DNA from: Anaerolineaceae bacterium
Lineage (GTDB): Bacteria; Chloroflexota; Anaerolineae; Aggregatilineales; Phototrophicaceae
Assembly: GCA_016124855.1 (NCBI GenBank)
Contig: WGMX01000025.1
Span: 1-64,000, forward strand
DNA: 64,000 bases
Direction of reading: 5' to 3'
How positions within the stretch are numbered: the stretch's first letter is position 1; each line of letters opens with the position of its first letter. Of the stretch, positions 9,701 to 18,245 are shown piece by piece. Position numbers and translations under genes: made by a program. The notes under the pieces were generated by a model that had not been told where the DNA came from, made no database searches, and saw nothing but the letters and a program-made list of their open reading frames with translations.

Positions 9701-9733
9701 AACTCGGTACTCGGTACTCACAACTCGGTACTG
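9701..9733. repeat. CTCGGTACT short direct repeats upstream of nuoL
   Basis: In the nuoK-nuoL spacer the motif ACTCGGTACT occurs three times in 33 bases. A related cluster occupies the nuoG-nuoH spacer at 14591-14627. Both are intergenic and in the same orientation, so they belong to one dispersed repeat type. Confidence 0.6.
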
Positions 9734-9739
9734 CTTCGC

Positions 9740-10042
9740 CTACCCTTCCATCTGGTGCAATTCGTCGACGTTAATACTGTTCTTGCTGTGGAAGATCGCC
9801 ACAATTAGCGCCAACCCCACTGCGACCTCTGCCGCTGCAACCGCGATCACAAAGAATACGAACAGGTGGCCTTCCATCTGGTTCCATTGTTTTGCAAATG
9901 CCACCAACGCTAAATTGGACGCATTCAACATCAGTTCAACCGACATAAACAGCAGGATTGCGTTGCGGCGCAGTAGTACGCCCATCGCACCCAGAATAAA
10001 TAACACGGCGCTTAAAATCACAAAATCGGTTGTATGAAGCAT
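9740..10042 (-). CDS. nuoK: NADH-quinone oxidoreductase subunit K
   Basis: This 100-residue, three-helix membrane subunit is of typical NuoK length. The two helix glutamates used in proton transfer are present, in SVELMLNASNLALVAFA (about 35-51) and AVAAAEVAVGLALIVAIF (about 67-84). It packs beside NuoJ and NuoA at the junction of the peripheral and membrane arms. The upstream AGGAGCG sits about ten bases before the ATG at 10042. It lies 84 bases after nuoJ on the same strand. Confidence 0.96.
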   Translation of the reverse strand: MLHTTDFVILSAVLFILGAMGVLLRRNAILLFMSVELMLNASNLALVAFAKQWNQMEGHLFVFFVIAVAAAEVAVGLALIVAIFHSKNSINVDELHQMEG

Positions 10043-10126
10043 TCTTCACTCGCTCCTGATTCTCACTCCCCATTTCGCATTTCGAGCCCTTCCCTATTTT
10101 CAAGGAAGGATTTGGGGAGGGGTTAA

Positions 10127-11440
10127 TTAATCACCTGCTGGTTCGGCTTGCTGCGCAGGCAGCTGCGGCACGGCATCTGCACCAATGTCTTGACCAATTT
10201 GATCACCGATAACATTGGTCAACGGCTTCATCACCTTACGCCGGACATCGCGGCGACGCGGTTGGAAGCCTTCTTTATGGGTTAGGGCAATCGCGCCGAC
10301 CATTGCCGCCAGCAGCAGAATAGCAATCAATTGGAATGGCAGCATATACTTGCTGAACAGCAAATTACCGACTGCCTGCGGACTGCCAAATGCCTCAACC
10401 GCTTTATCGACCAGCGGAATAGCCACATTACGTGTACCACCGCCCAACAACGTTTCTGTACCAATCACCAGCAGTTGCGAAGTATCACGCTTCAGGTTGT
10501 AAACTTCAGGGTTATCCAGTGTTGCGATACGTGGCAGTTTGCTCAAGTCTTTTTGGTTATCATCAACACCCCTAAATTCCCACGAGCGCATGGAAGTATC
10601 TTCGCTGAGGAGAGGCAGTTCAACCAGCGACCCCGGTTGAATATTGGCCTGTACAATACGGTCATCACGGAGGTCAAGCTTTGTTTCGTTGTTGTCCGAA
10701 GCCGAGCCGAAATCAACCAGATTAACTGGCTGGCTGTAACCATTGAAAACGGCCAACCGCGCCGTGCGCGAGTCTACCGACTCGAGATTGCTCTGAACCA
10801 GACTCATGCTCGGGGCAGCGCTTTGGTCACCGCCATAGGTCACGACCGTATAGACATTGGCCTGCCGGTTGGTATCGCCTGAAAGATTAACGGTCAGCGT
10901 TTGTGCGGTCGTAGTGCTTCCAGCAGGATTAATTGTAATTGTATAATCGCCTGCTGCCAGCGGTATAAATTGAGTTGCGTTACCGAAGCTCACATTGCTG
11001 GCGATTTGTTGACCGTTGGCATACACATCAACGGCTCCCACATATGGAGCAGCATTCACCACCCGCAGTTCAGGCTGGCGTGTCACTGATGTGTTCAATT
11101 CGATCTTGCCGCTGATAATCGAGAAAAAGGCCACGGCAGCAAAAGCAACCGCCAGCGCAGTTCCTACAATTTCTAACCATTTGAATCGGCGCACCGGTTC
11201 GTTGAGCTTCTCTGCCCCTAGCAGCATAATCACGAACAAGAACAACACCATGATCGCACCGGCATAAACGGCGATCTGAATCATCGCAAGGAATGGTGCG
11301 TCCAACATCAGATACAACAATGCGACACAGGCGAAGTTCACAATTAGGAACAAGGCGCTGTGAACAGCATTTTCGCTGAGCAGCATTGCGACCGCCGCAA
11401 ATACCGCTACAAGCATCACAATAATAAACAGTGCTTCCAT
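10127..11440 (-). CDS. nuoJ: NADH-quinone oxidoreductase subunit J with a DUF4397-like insert
   Basis: NuoJ is normally about 165-200 residues with five helices; this one has 437. Helices 1-4 (about 3-22, 26-46, 50-74, 88-110) match NuoJ, including the conserved AVYAGAIMVLFLFVIMLLG. Helix 5 (about 360-387) resumes at LLFSKYMLPFQLIAILLL. Between helices 4 and 5 lie about 230 extra residues (about 113-345). Their first part reads RVVNAAPYVGAVDVYANGQ...FIPLAAGDYTITINPAG, a DUF4397 pattern; a second similar unit may start near RLAVFNGYSQPVNLVDF. With NuoJ topology and the basic tail RRRDVRRK inside, the insert faces the outside of the membrane. The reading frame is intact, so this is not a frameshift artefact. 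Confidence 0.95.
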   Translation of the reverse strand: MEALFIIVMLVAVFAAVAMLLSENAVHSALFLIVNFACVALLYLMLDAPFLAMIQIAVYAGAIMVLFLFVIMLLGAEKLNEPVRRFKWLEIVGTALAVAFAAVAFFSIISGKIELNTSVTRQPELRVVNAAPYVGAVDVYANGQQIASNVSFGNATQFIPLAAGDYTITINPAGSTTTAQTLTVNLSGDTNRQANVYTVVTYGGDQSAAPSMSLVQSNLESVDSRTARLAVFNGYSQPVNLVDFGSASDNNETKLDLRDDRIVQANIQPGSLVELPLLSEDTSMRSWEFRGVDDNQKDLSKLPRIATLDNPEVYNLKRDTSQLLVIGTETLLGGGTRNVAIPLVDKAVEAFGSPQAVGNLLFSKYMLPFQLIAILLLAAMVGAIALTHKEGFQPRRRDVRRKVMKPLTNVIGDQIGQDIGADAVPQLPAQQAEPAGD

Positions 11441-11583
11441 ATATCATTCCCACTATTTGGATGCTGACTGCCAACGTTTGTGCAGTTTAGCGCAAACTAC
11501 GTCAGACTTCAAATCTCAAACCACATAATTAGGGGCGGATTTTAAGCCCGCCCCCGTTATTCGTCAATCAATTGGAGATGAAT

Positions 11584-12093
11584 TTACCAGTCACCCGCGT
11601 AAGACGGGTCATAGGGCGCGAAATACCGCATCTGATAACCCCATTTCAATTCTGTTAGCTGGCGTATATGCAGGACATCATGCGCCACCCACGAAACCAA
11701 CATATCCCCTACACTGATTGTCCGTCCCCACGACCAAGTCGTGCTTTTGTCGAAGGGAATGTCCGTTAGCCCCCGCAGCCATTCCAATGACTGCTGACGT
11801 TCATTCAAATAATCTTCAAGGCTGCTGGCTAAATCCCGTTCGTTATAGCGGCGCTCTATCACATCTCCCGCGCCGTTGGGCGGTGGGTCGCCACTTATAC
11901 CATCCATCAAAAATTGAAAGCGGCTGCGGAAATCTTCACGTTCTTCATCCGCAAGGTGGCACATCACCTCAACCACCGACCAGTCGTTATCAGACGGTTT
12001 CCAGTGCGCCGATTCGCTGTCCAACCCAGCCACCATCTGCTCGATGACTTTGGCGTTGGTCGTCAACTGCGCCAGACAATAATCCCAATTCAT
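11584..12093 (-). CDS. DinB-family four-helix-bundle protein inside the nuo locus
   Basis: A 169-residue DinB/YfiT-like protein. The metal-binding triad of the superfamily is present as H46 (in VMCHLADEE), H138 and H142 (in VAHDVLHIRQL). Members are thiol-dependent transferases or of unknown function; nothing here says which. It starts just past the nuoI stop (gap of one base), so translation should be coupled, and nuoJ starts 143 bases further on. It has the same triad positions as the N-terminal domain of the DinB-receiver fusion at 46341-47189, so the two belong to one subfamily. A role in complex I is not indicated by the sequence itself. Confidence 0.9.
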   Translation of the reverse strand: MNWDYCLAQLTTNAKVIEQMVAGLDSESAHWKPSDNDWSVVEVMCHLADEEREDFRSRFQFLMDGISGDPPPNGAGDVIERRYNERDLASSLEDYLNERQQSLEWLRGLTDIPFDKSTTWSWGRTISVGDMLVSWVAHDVLHIRQLTELKWGYQMRYFAPYDPSYAGDW

Positions 12094-12094
12094 G

Positions 12095-12589
12095 CTACAG
12101 CGGGTTTTTCATATCTGGTATCGACCGTGTGTAAACGCCCGGCTCGACCGTTTGTGGCGTGTCCGGCATCCCTTCCGGCGGCGGGTCAATCAACATATCT
12201 TTGGTGAAGATGGCATCGCGGCGGTCGGTAAAGCTCAAGCGATGTTCATGTCCCAAGACAATGGCTTCGGTCGGGCAAGCATCTTCGCAGTAACCGCAGA
12301 AGATGCAGCGCAGCATGTTGATTTCATAGGTCTTGGCATACCGTTCACCGGGGCTAAAGCGCTGTTCGTCGGTGTTTTCTGCCGCCTCAACCCAGATGGC
12401 ATCCGCGGGGCATGAAGCCGCACACAACGCACAGCCGATGCACTTCTCCAAGCCGTTGTCATAACGCTTAAGTTCGTGCCGCCCTTTATAACGTTCGGCA
12501 AATTCCTGCACCTGTTCCGGATATTGAATCGTAACGGGTTCTTCCAGCAGGTGCTTAAAGGTCGTTGTAAAACCGCGTATCACGTTCAT
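12095..12589 (-). CDS. nuoI: NADH-quinone oxidoreductase subunit I (2x 4Fe-4S)
   Basis: This 164-residue ferredoxin-like subunit carries clusters N6a and N6b on the path from NuoG to NuoB. The two binding motifs are CIGCALCAASCPADAI and CIFCGYCEDACPTEAI, separated by about 40 residues as usual. The C-terminal tail ends in a proline-rich stretch (DPPPEGMPDTPQ) common in NuoI. The start at 12589 follows nuoH by 88 bases. The stop is followed almost immediately by the DinB gene. Confidence 0.97.
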   Translation of the reverse strand: MNVIRGFTTTFKHLLEEPVTIQYPEQVQEFAERYKGRHELKRYDNGLEKCIGCALCAASCPADAIWVEAAENTDEQRFSPGERYAKTYEINMLRCIFCGYCEDACPTEAIVLGHEHRLSFTDRRDAIFTKDMLIDPPPEGMPDTPQTVEPGVYTRSIPDMKNPL

Positions 12590-12677
12590 ATTCTAACCAC
12601 TCCTCAACCCGTTTGTTTCACTCATCAGTCGAATACAGCTGTATTGTATTCGACTGTTACCCTCTATTTATTAACGA

Positions 12678-14492
12678 CTAACCTTTTGCAGCCTTCTTGG
12701 CGCGAATCTTTTCCAGCATAGCCTGCTTATCGAACTTGGGCTTCGCGCCGCCGGCTGCCGCTGGTTTGGCTTCTGCGGCTGCTGCCGGAGCAGCTTTCGC
12801 CGGGGCGGCAGCGGCGGCTGGTGCCGACTCTGCCGGAATAGCCTTCTTCGCTCCGGGAGCCGCAATCGTCTTAGGCAATCCCGCACCGCCGAATGTCCCA
12901 TACTGTTTGGCAAAAGTGACACTCGGATTTTCCTTCGGTTTAGGCGGTTCCGGTGGCTTGTAGGTCGGGCTGGTCGCCGCGATCTTTTCCAGTTGATTAA
13001 TACCGAACTTCAGCAGCGCGAACGGAATAGCCAGCAGTGCGCCAACGAAGGTCAGGATACTCCAACCAATACCGGTTTTCGCACCGGTTACTACCGGATC
13101 ATCTTCCATTTCCTCGACCGTTTCGGGCGCTTCAGTCTTGCTCAAACGGCGCAGGTACATCCATGCACCAAACGCGACAATTAAGAACAACACGCCCGCG
13201 GCAATCACATAAGCAGCGGTGCTCTTAAACGCGTCACCCACCACCAGTGAAATGGCTGTCCAGATTACAGCTACCAGAGCAATTGGCAGCAGCACCTTCC
13301 AACCAAACTGCATCAATTTGTCGTAACGGATGCGCGGAAGAGTCGCGCGGATCCATATCATGAAAATCAACAGCAGGATTGTTTTGCCGATCATCACCAG
13401 CGGGCCGAGTATAGGCACACTGTTGGTCAAGCCGAAACCATCTTGGTAACCGCCCAGATACAGCGCCGAGAAGATCAAGCTGGAGGCGATCATACCGAGG
13501 TATTCCGCCATCATGAACAGCGCGAACTTCATACCGCTGTATTCGGTCATGTAACCAGCAGTGAGTTCTTGTTCAGCTTCGACCAGATCAAACGGCGCAC
13601 GGCTGGCTTCGGCCAACAACGCGATGAACAAGACAGCCGCCGCCAGCGGATTTTGGAAAATGAACCAGTCCCAAAACATCGGCTGCGCTCTGGTTATATC
13701 ACCTAGCGCCATACTGCCGACAATCATGACTGGAACTGCCATGCCGAGGCTCAATGTCAGTTCATAACTAATCATCTGCGACGTTGCGCGCAAGCCGCCC
13801 AACATCGAGTATTTGTTATTGCTTGCCCAACCTGCTAGCACAAAACCATAAGTGCCGATGCTGGTTATGCCCAAAATATAGAGGACGCCAACACTCGGGT
13901 CAGCCAACCCTAACGGAGCCAGATACCACTTACCGTCAAACCACGGGATTAGAATATCAGGACCGAGCGGTATGACCGCCAGCACCACCAGAACGGGAAT
14001 GGCCTTCACCATCGGCGCGATAAACCATACCGCGTAAGAGACACCCGATGGCGTAATATCTTCTTTGGTAATCAGTTTTACGGCATCGGCGGCGGGCTGC
14101 ATCAAACCCATCGGCCCTACACGGTTCGGACCTACGCGCTGCTGGAAAAACGCAATAAATTTACGTTCAAGTAGTGTGGTATAGGCAAAACCGGTGATCA
14201 CCACCAGCAGCAAAACCGCTGAATAGACAAACGCATGAACCGTCGAGCAAGTCGAGTCCGTGCTGCACACCACAATCTTTGTCGGATCAACACGCCGCGA
14301 AGGGTTGAAGATAAAATTCAACACCGAGTCGCCGATGGTATAGATTACACCACCATTGCCCGAAAGCATGTTAATCACATCATACGCAACGGCAACGATC
14401 ACGATCAGTACAATTGCCGCTATCACAATCGCCGCTGGGTGAATGCGGAAACCACCTGATCTTGGATTATTATCCATTGTTGATTCAGCCAT
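12678..14492 (-). CDS. nuoH: NADH-quinone oxidoreductase subunit H, extended at both ends
   Basis: NuoH helps form the quinone-access channel. Core motifs are LLERKFIAFFQQRVGPNRVG (about 106-125) and AEASRAPFDLVEAEQELTAG (about 287-306), which are nearly invariant. The protein has 604 residues against about 330-420 in most bacteria. It adds an N-terminal helix (about 16-38), two more helices after the core (AYVIAAGVLFLIVAFGAWMY and WSILTFVGALLAIPFALL), and a tail of about 100 residues rich in Pro, Ala and Lys. The open frame begins at a TTG at 14507; I chose the ATG at 14492 because AAGGGG lies six bases upstream. It is co-oriented with nuoG (135 bases upstream) and nuoI. Confidence 0.96.
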   Translation of the reverse strand: MAESTMDNNPRSGGFRIHPAAIVIAAIVLIVIVAVAYDVINMLSGNGGVIYTIGDSVLNFIFNPSRRVDPTKIVVCSTDSTCSTVHAFVYSAVLLLVVITGFAYTTLLERKFIAFFQQRVGPNRVGPMGLMQPAADAVKLITKEDITPSGVSYAVWFIAPMVKAIPVLVVLAVIPLGPDILIPWFDGKWYLAPLGLADPSVGVLYILGITSIGTYGFVLAGWASNNKYSMLGGLRATSQMISYELTLSLGMAVPVMIVGSMALGDITRAQPMFWDWFIFQNPLAAAVLFIALLAEASRAPFDLVEAEQELTAGYMTEYSGMKFALFMMAEYLGMIASSLIFSALYLGGYQDGFGLTNSVPILGPLVMIGKTILLLIFMIWIRATLPRIRYDKLMQFGWKVLLPIALVAVIWTAISLVVGDAFKSTAAYVIAAGVLFLIVAFGAWMYLRRLSKTEAPETVEEMEDDPVVTGAKTGIGWSILTFVGALLAIPFALLKFGINQLEKIAATSPTYKPPEPPKPKENPSVTFAKQYGTFGGAGLPKTIAAPGAKKAIPAESAPAAAAAPAKAAPAAAAEAKPAAAGGAKPKFDKQAMLEKIRAKKAAKG

Positions 14493-14590
14493 CAAAAGCC
14501 CCTTCAACTCTCTTTTACAAAATACATGAGGGTTATTTGTTTTCCCTCATCGAATAAATTAGCTCATTACTGCTCAGTACGGAGCTACCC

Positions 14591-14627
14591 TATAACTTGG
14601 TACTCGGTACTCATGACTCGGAACTCT
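14591..14627. repeat. CTCGGTACT-type repeats between nuoG and nuoH
   Basis: The series ACTTGGTACTCGGTACTC then ACTCGGAACTC is the same degenerate repeat as at 9701-9733, again in a spacer of the nuo locus and immediately next to the nuoG stop. Confidence 0.55.
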
Positions 14628-17114
14628 TTATGCTTTTGCCACTGTACCGGCTGAAATGGTCAGCGGTGCAGGTGTATCACTCAGGTGACGGGGCAGCACC
14701 ACCGTGCCTTTGGGTGCGCCACCGTTAACATGCGCCCGTGCAACAACCGGTAACGCCTCGCCAAATGTGATTTGTACGGTATCGCCATTGCTGATTCCCA
14801 TACTCTTAGCATCGGCGCTGTTAATCTCGACAAATGAGTCAGGAACACGCGGGTGCATCAATTCCGACGGACGGAAAGCGCGTTCACGGTTATATAAGCG
14901 AGTTACAGGGATAACCATCACCTGTCCCTTTGGCAGTTCTGCCATGCCACCACCACGAGCAGCAGGTTCGACCGTCTCACCCTTATCGGCTGCGGTTGGG
15001 ATTTGTACACCCATGCCGCCTTTGTTCTGGTAAGCCGTACCGCCATAATACAGGTCGCGTCCACCGACATCCGGGAACTGACGTTCAACCTTCGAAATCT
15101 CAGCATAAGAACAGCCTGCAAAAGCCGGAATATTCTTAGAAACTTCCAGCATCACACTGGCTGCCGACATCTTCACCTTGCCCTGACCAAGCTTCTCACC
15201 GACACGCCCTAATATTTGCCATGCCGGAAGCGCTTCACCCAACGGGCCTTGCCCTGTATAGAAGCGTTGAACACGCCGCTCACCATTCACAAACGAACCA
15301 TCACGTTCGGCAAAGCTCTGGATCGGCAGAACGGCGGTTGCCCATTCCGGCGCTTCATCTTTGAACAGGCTCAGATAAATAACGTTCTTGATCTTGCTCA
15401 ACCACTGCTTGGCTGTCGGATCATCCAACAGTAAATCGGCCTGTGCCACAATCAGCAGCTTCGGCGGGTTGTTGATGATGTCTTGTGTTGTTTCGGGTGT
15501 GAAGTCCAGATAATACTGCCCCATGCCATTTGCGCCGGGGAGTGGTGCGAGCAGACCATTATTCGGCTTGCCCACATGTTTGCTTTCGATCAAGAAGTTG
15601 GCTGCGCTTTGCATCAACGAACTGCTGGTTTCGAGCGTCAGACCTTCCGCACCGCACACCACAATCAAGTTCGCGGCTTCAGACAACTTCTTGGCGTATT
15701 CAGCATATTTATCATGCAAGATGCTGAAGGCGTTGGCTCCATCGGCATAATCGTAACGGATGCTTTCATTGGCGAAATCTTCCATCCGTGTCGGGCGACC
15801 GTTCATCACCACCACGTATGCACCACGATCATGTGCCTGCTTAATCCGCAGCCGCCAAACCGGAACTTCTTCTTCGAGGTCGCTGGCGACGATCAGTATC
15901 GCATCGCCCTTGCCCAATTTGCTCAAGTTTGTGCCCAGTCCAACACCCACCTGCGCGATCAAATCCGCGCCACCGTGAGTTGGAGGCCAAGCGCCCAAAC
16001 GCTTGCCGCCCGCACCCAACACCAATTGGCGCAGCGCGTATAAATCTTCATTGCTCATGCTGCTGCCAGCAATCGCGGCGATGTCACCACCAGCGGCCTT
16101 CAGGTTATCAGCTACTTTTTGAATGGCCTCATTCCAATTCATGACCGCCAAACTATCGCCTTTGCCGATCATCGGCTCAAGCAAGCGAGTTCCAGTATCT
16201 TGGGTGAAGTGATGACCAAAGCGGGTCTTATCACTAATCCAAATTTCGTTCACATATTCGTTCTGGCGCGGCATGATACGTTTAATCATGGCCTTACCGC
16301 CAAAATCACGGTCGAGGCGTGTACTCAAACTGATGTTGCTGCCGGCTGCATCGTAAGGGCAAATGCTCGGCACTTCGGTCAGTTCCCACGGACGTGCGCC
16401 AAAGCGGAAGTCAGCGGTGGTCAACGCGCCTACCGGACAAATGTCCGTGGTGTTTCCAGAGAAATAGGTATCAAAACCGGGGTCACTATTGGTGATGATC
16501 TGCAAGGTGCGTCCGCGTTCGTGGAAGGCCAACACATCATCGCCGACCACTTCATCTTGGTAGCGCACGCAGCGTGCACATTGGATGCAGCGTTCTTCAT
16601 CAAGGAAAATCAAGTCACCCAATGGCACATGCTTATCAAGGTGCTGCTTATCATCATATTCCATGCGTGTTCCGCCGGGGCCATGCGCCATCGTCAGGTT
16701 TTGCAGCGGGCATTCGCCACCCTTATCGCAAATCGGGCAGTCCAATGGATGGCTGGTCAAGATGAACTCGACCACATTCTTGCGGGCTGCCGTCACCATT
16801 TCGGTATTGGTACGGATTGCTAAGCCTTCACTGACTTTATTGGTGCAAGCGGTTTGCATCTTGGGCTGCCACTTAATCTGTGCCACACCTTGCTCGTCCC
16901 GCACAATCTTCTTCTCTTTGGGGTCAAAAGCTGAACCCATCTCCACGAGGCACATACGGCACATGCCCACCGGAGCCATCTTCGGATGGTAACAGAACAC
17001 CGGAATGTCGTTACCGATCCACTTGGCGACATCAACAAGGTTCTGCCCGGCAGGAACCTGATATTCGTTGCCGTCAATAAAAATCGTGACTGTTTGCGTC
17101 ATGTTCGCTACCAT
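14628..17114 (-). CDS. nuoG: NADH-quinone oxidoreductase subunit G
   Basis: This 828-residue peripheral-arm subunit carries iron-sulfur clusters between NuoF and NuoI. The N-terminal 2Fe-2S ferredoxin domain has C-HPKMAPVGMCRMC. The His/Cys 4Fe-4S motif is HPLDCPICDKGGECPL, and a further 4Fe-4S set is CIQCARC with CPVGAL. A molybdopterin-oxidoreductase-like domain follows to the C-terminus, with no sign of cofactor use. The position of the optional N7 cluster reads CPYDAAGS, so two of its cysteines are replaced and N7 is probably absent. Start alternatives are the ATGs at 17114 and 17102. Upstream on the same strand lie three non-nuo genes instead of nuoF directly. Confidence 0.96.
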   Translation of the reverse strand: MVANMTQTVTIFIDGNEYQVPAGQNLVDVAKWIGNDIPVFCYHPKMAPVGMCRMCLVEMGSAFDPKEKKIVRDEQGVAQIKWQPKMQTACTNKVSEGLAIRTNTEMVTAARKNVVEFILTSHPLDCPICDKGGECPLQNLTMAHGPGGTRMEYDDKQHLDKHVPLGDLIFLDEERCIQCARCVRYQDEVVGDDVLAFHERGRTLQIITNSDPGFDTYFSGNTTDICPVGALTTADFRFGARPWELTEVPSICPYDAAGSNISLSTRLDRDFGGKAMIKRIMPRQNEYVNEIWISDKTRFGHHFTQDTGTRLLEPMIGKGDSLAVMNWNEAIQKVADNLKAAGGDIAAIAGSSMSNEDLYALRQLVLGAGGKRLGAWPPTHGGADLIAQVGVGLGTNLSKLGKGDAILIVASDLEEEVPVWRLRIKQAHDRGAYVVVMNGRPTRMEDFANESIRYDYADGANAFSILHDKYAEYAKKLSEAANLIVVCGAEGLTLETSSSLMQSAANFLIESKHVGKPNNGLLAPLPGANGMGQYYLDFTPETTQDIINNPPKLLIVAQADLLLDDPTAKQWLSKIKNVIYLSLFKDEAPEWATAVLPIQSFAERDGSFVNGERRVQRFYTGQGPLGEALPAWQILGRVGEKLGQGKVKMSAASVMLEVSKNIPAFAGCSYAEISKVERQFPDVGGRDLYYGGTAYQNKGGMGVQIPTAADKGETVEPAARGGGMAELPKGQVMVIPVTRLYNRERAFRPSELMHPRVPDSFVEINSADAKSMGISNGDTVQITFGEALPVVARAHVNGGAPKGTVVLPRHLSDTPAPLTISAGTVAKA

Positions 17115-17216
17115 CAGTTATCTCACTCGCATAAAAACTAGAGCATTTCTAGTGTAGCTAATCTCTGCTCAAAAGACGAGAACCGAAATTTCAATTTAAC
17201 AATGGTACAGGTCTGA

Positions 17217-17777
17217 TTATACCGCAGGAAAAATCTTCCTCACGTCCAGTTTAAAACCCGGCAGCACATCGCCGCCATCAATCGTTTCTTCCATTCCTAA
17301 CAACTCACGGTTATCCAATGTTAGCGTTTCCACCAACTGCTTGTTTGGATAGACCAACCATACCATTTTTGCGCCGTTCGCTAAGTAGAACGCTGCCTTA
17401 TCTGCCATCTGCTTTGCACTATCATCCGGTGACTGAATTTCGATACATAATTCAGGAATATAAGGTGCTGATCCACGAGTGGTAAGAGAGTGTTCATTTG
17501 TCACAAAGGAAACATCCGGCAAACGGTTATTACGGTTAGGTTTGGCGGGGCGATGTCGTGCTTCGACCGCAACCCGACCAATTGGATGCTCAAACAAAAA
17601 TATGTTGATGAATGTGGCGATCAGCGCTGCAATAACACCATGTAGTTCGGTCGTCATCTTTTCGATAATCTCGCCATCAATCAATTCAAATAAGCGGTCG
17701 CTATTTTCAGGCAGCTTCAAAAAGGCTTCAAATTCATCATCGCTATAGAGTTGTCGTTCTAATGGTTTTGAGACCAT
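17217..17777 (-). CDS. Uma2-family (DUF820) PD-(D/E)XK-like protein
   Basis: A 186-residue Uma2 protein. The family's restriction-endonuclease-like core is recognisable: FELIDGEIIEKM (about 29-40), RLPDVSFV (about 86-93), and PELCIEIQSPDDS followed by KAAFYLANGAKMVWLVYP. The acidic D, E and Q/K catalytic positions are kept. Uma2 genes are abundant in Cyanobacteria and Chloroflexota, usually in many scattered copies, and no function is established. It lies between nuoF and nuoG with the two genes below, all on the nuo strand, so it is likely transcribed with complex I. Confidence 0.9.
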   Translation of the reverse strand: MVSKPLERQLYSDDEFEAFLKLPENSDRLFELIDGEIIEKMTTELHGVIAALIATFINIFLFEHPIGRVAVEARHRPAKPNRNNRLPDVSFVTNEHSLTTRGSAPYIPELCIEIQSPDDSAKQMADKAAFYLANGAKMVWLVYPNKQLVETLTLDNRELLGMEETIDGGDVLPGFKLDVRKIFPAV

Positions 17778-17798
17778 TTTAACTGACCTCCACTATTC

Positions 17799-18245
17799 TC
17801 AACTTGATGCATCATTTATGATGCCCACCCAACCGAGTATCCCCACTTTGTAACCGCTGATTGTCCAAATACTGTTGCGATTAAGTAATTGGAACGCGAC
17901 ATAATGATTGCCGTCTTTATCCGTCGCTACGCCTTCTATGTATCCGACATCATTCTTGACGGAAAAATGACTGAACTTCCAATCGTTGATACTGTTGCCA
18001 GTAAAATCTTCTCGAAAGTTCGCTTTGCTTTGCTGTTGTTGCAAATCACCAGTCAGCATCGCGTAAGCGTCATCCAACTTTTCATCCCGCAGCGCGATCA
18101 TAAAACCGTTCGCGCTGTCCCCCAAATCTCGGGTGCCCGTCAACAATCCGCTAACCAGTTTCACCCCACCAACTGCGATAACCAACCCACAAACGCCAAT
18201 CATCACGATGATGACTACTGCAATAACCCCCAATCGCTTGGTCAT
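17799..18245 (-). CDS. Membrane-anchored small protein, NTF2/DUF4878-like outline
   Basis: A 148-residue protein with one N-terminal hydrophobic helix (about 5-35) and an extracytoplasmic domain. The domain has a helix DSANGFMIALRDEKLDDAYAMLT and then beta strands (WKFSHFSVKNDVGYIEG, HYVAFQLLNRNSIWTISGYKV). This is the layout of the DUF4878/NTF2-like lipoprotein-type domains, but I can claim only resemblance. Its start overlaps the stop of the preceding TPR gene by four bases (ATGA), so the two are translationally coupled and probably functionally linked. Confidence 0.7.
   Translation of the reverse strand: MTKRLGVIAVVIIVMIGVCGLVIAVGGVKLVSGLLTGTRDLGDSANGFMIALRDEKLDDAYAMLTGDLQQQQSKANFREDFTGNSINDWKFSHFSVKNDVGYIEGVATDKDGNHYVAFQLLNRNSIWTISGYKVGILGWVGIINDASS

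Noticed and set aside
16119..16823. 234-codon open frame on the plus strand
   Set aside because: Antisense to the cysteine-rich part of nuoG, with no ribosome site or recognisable domain.
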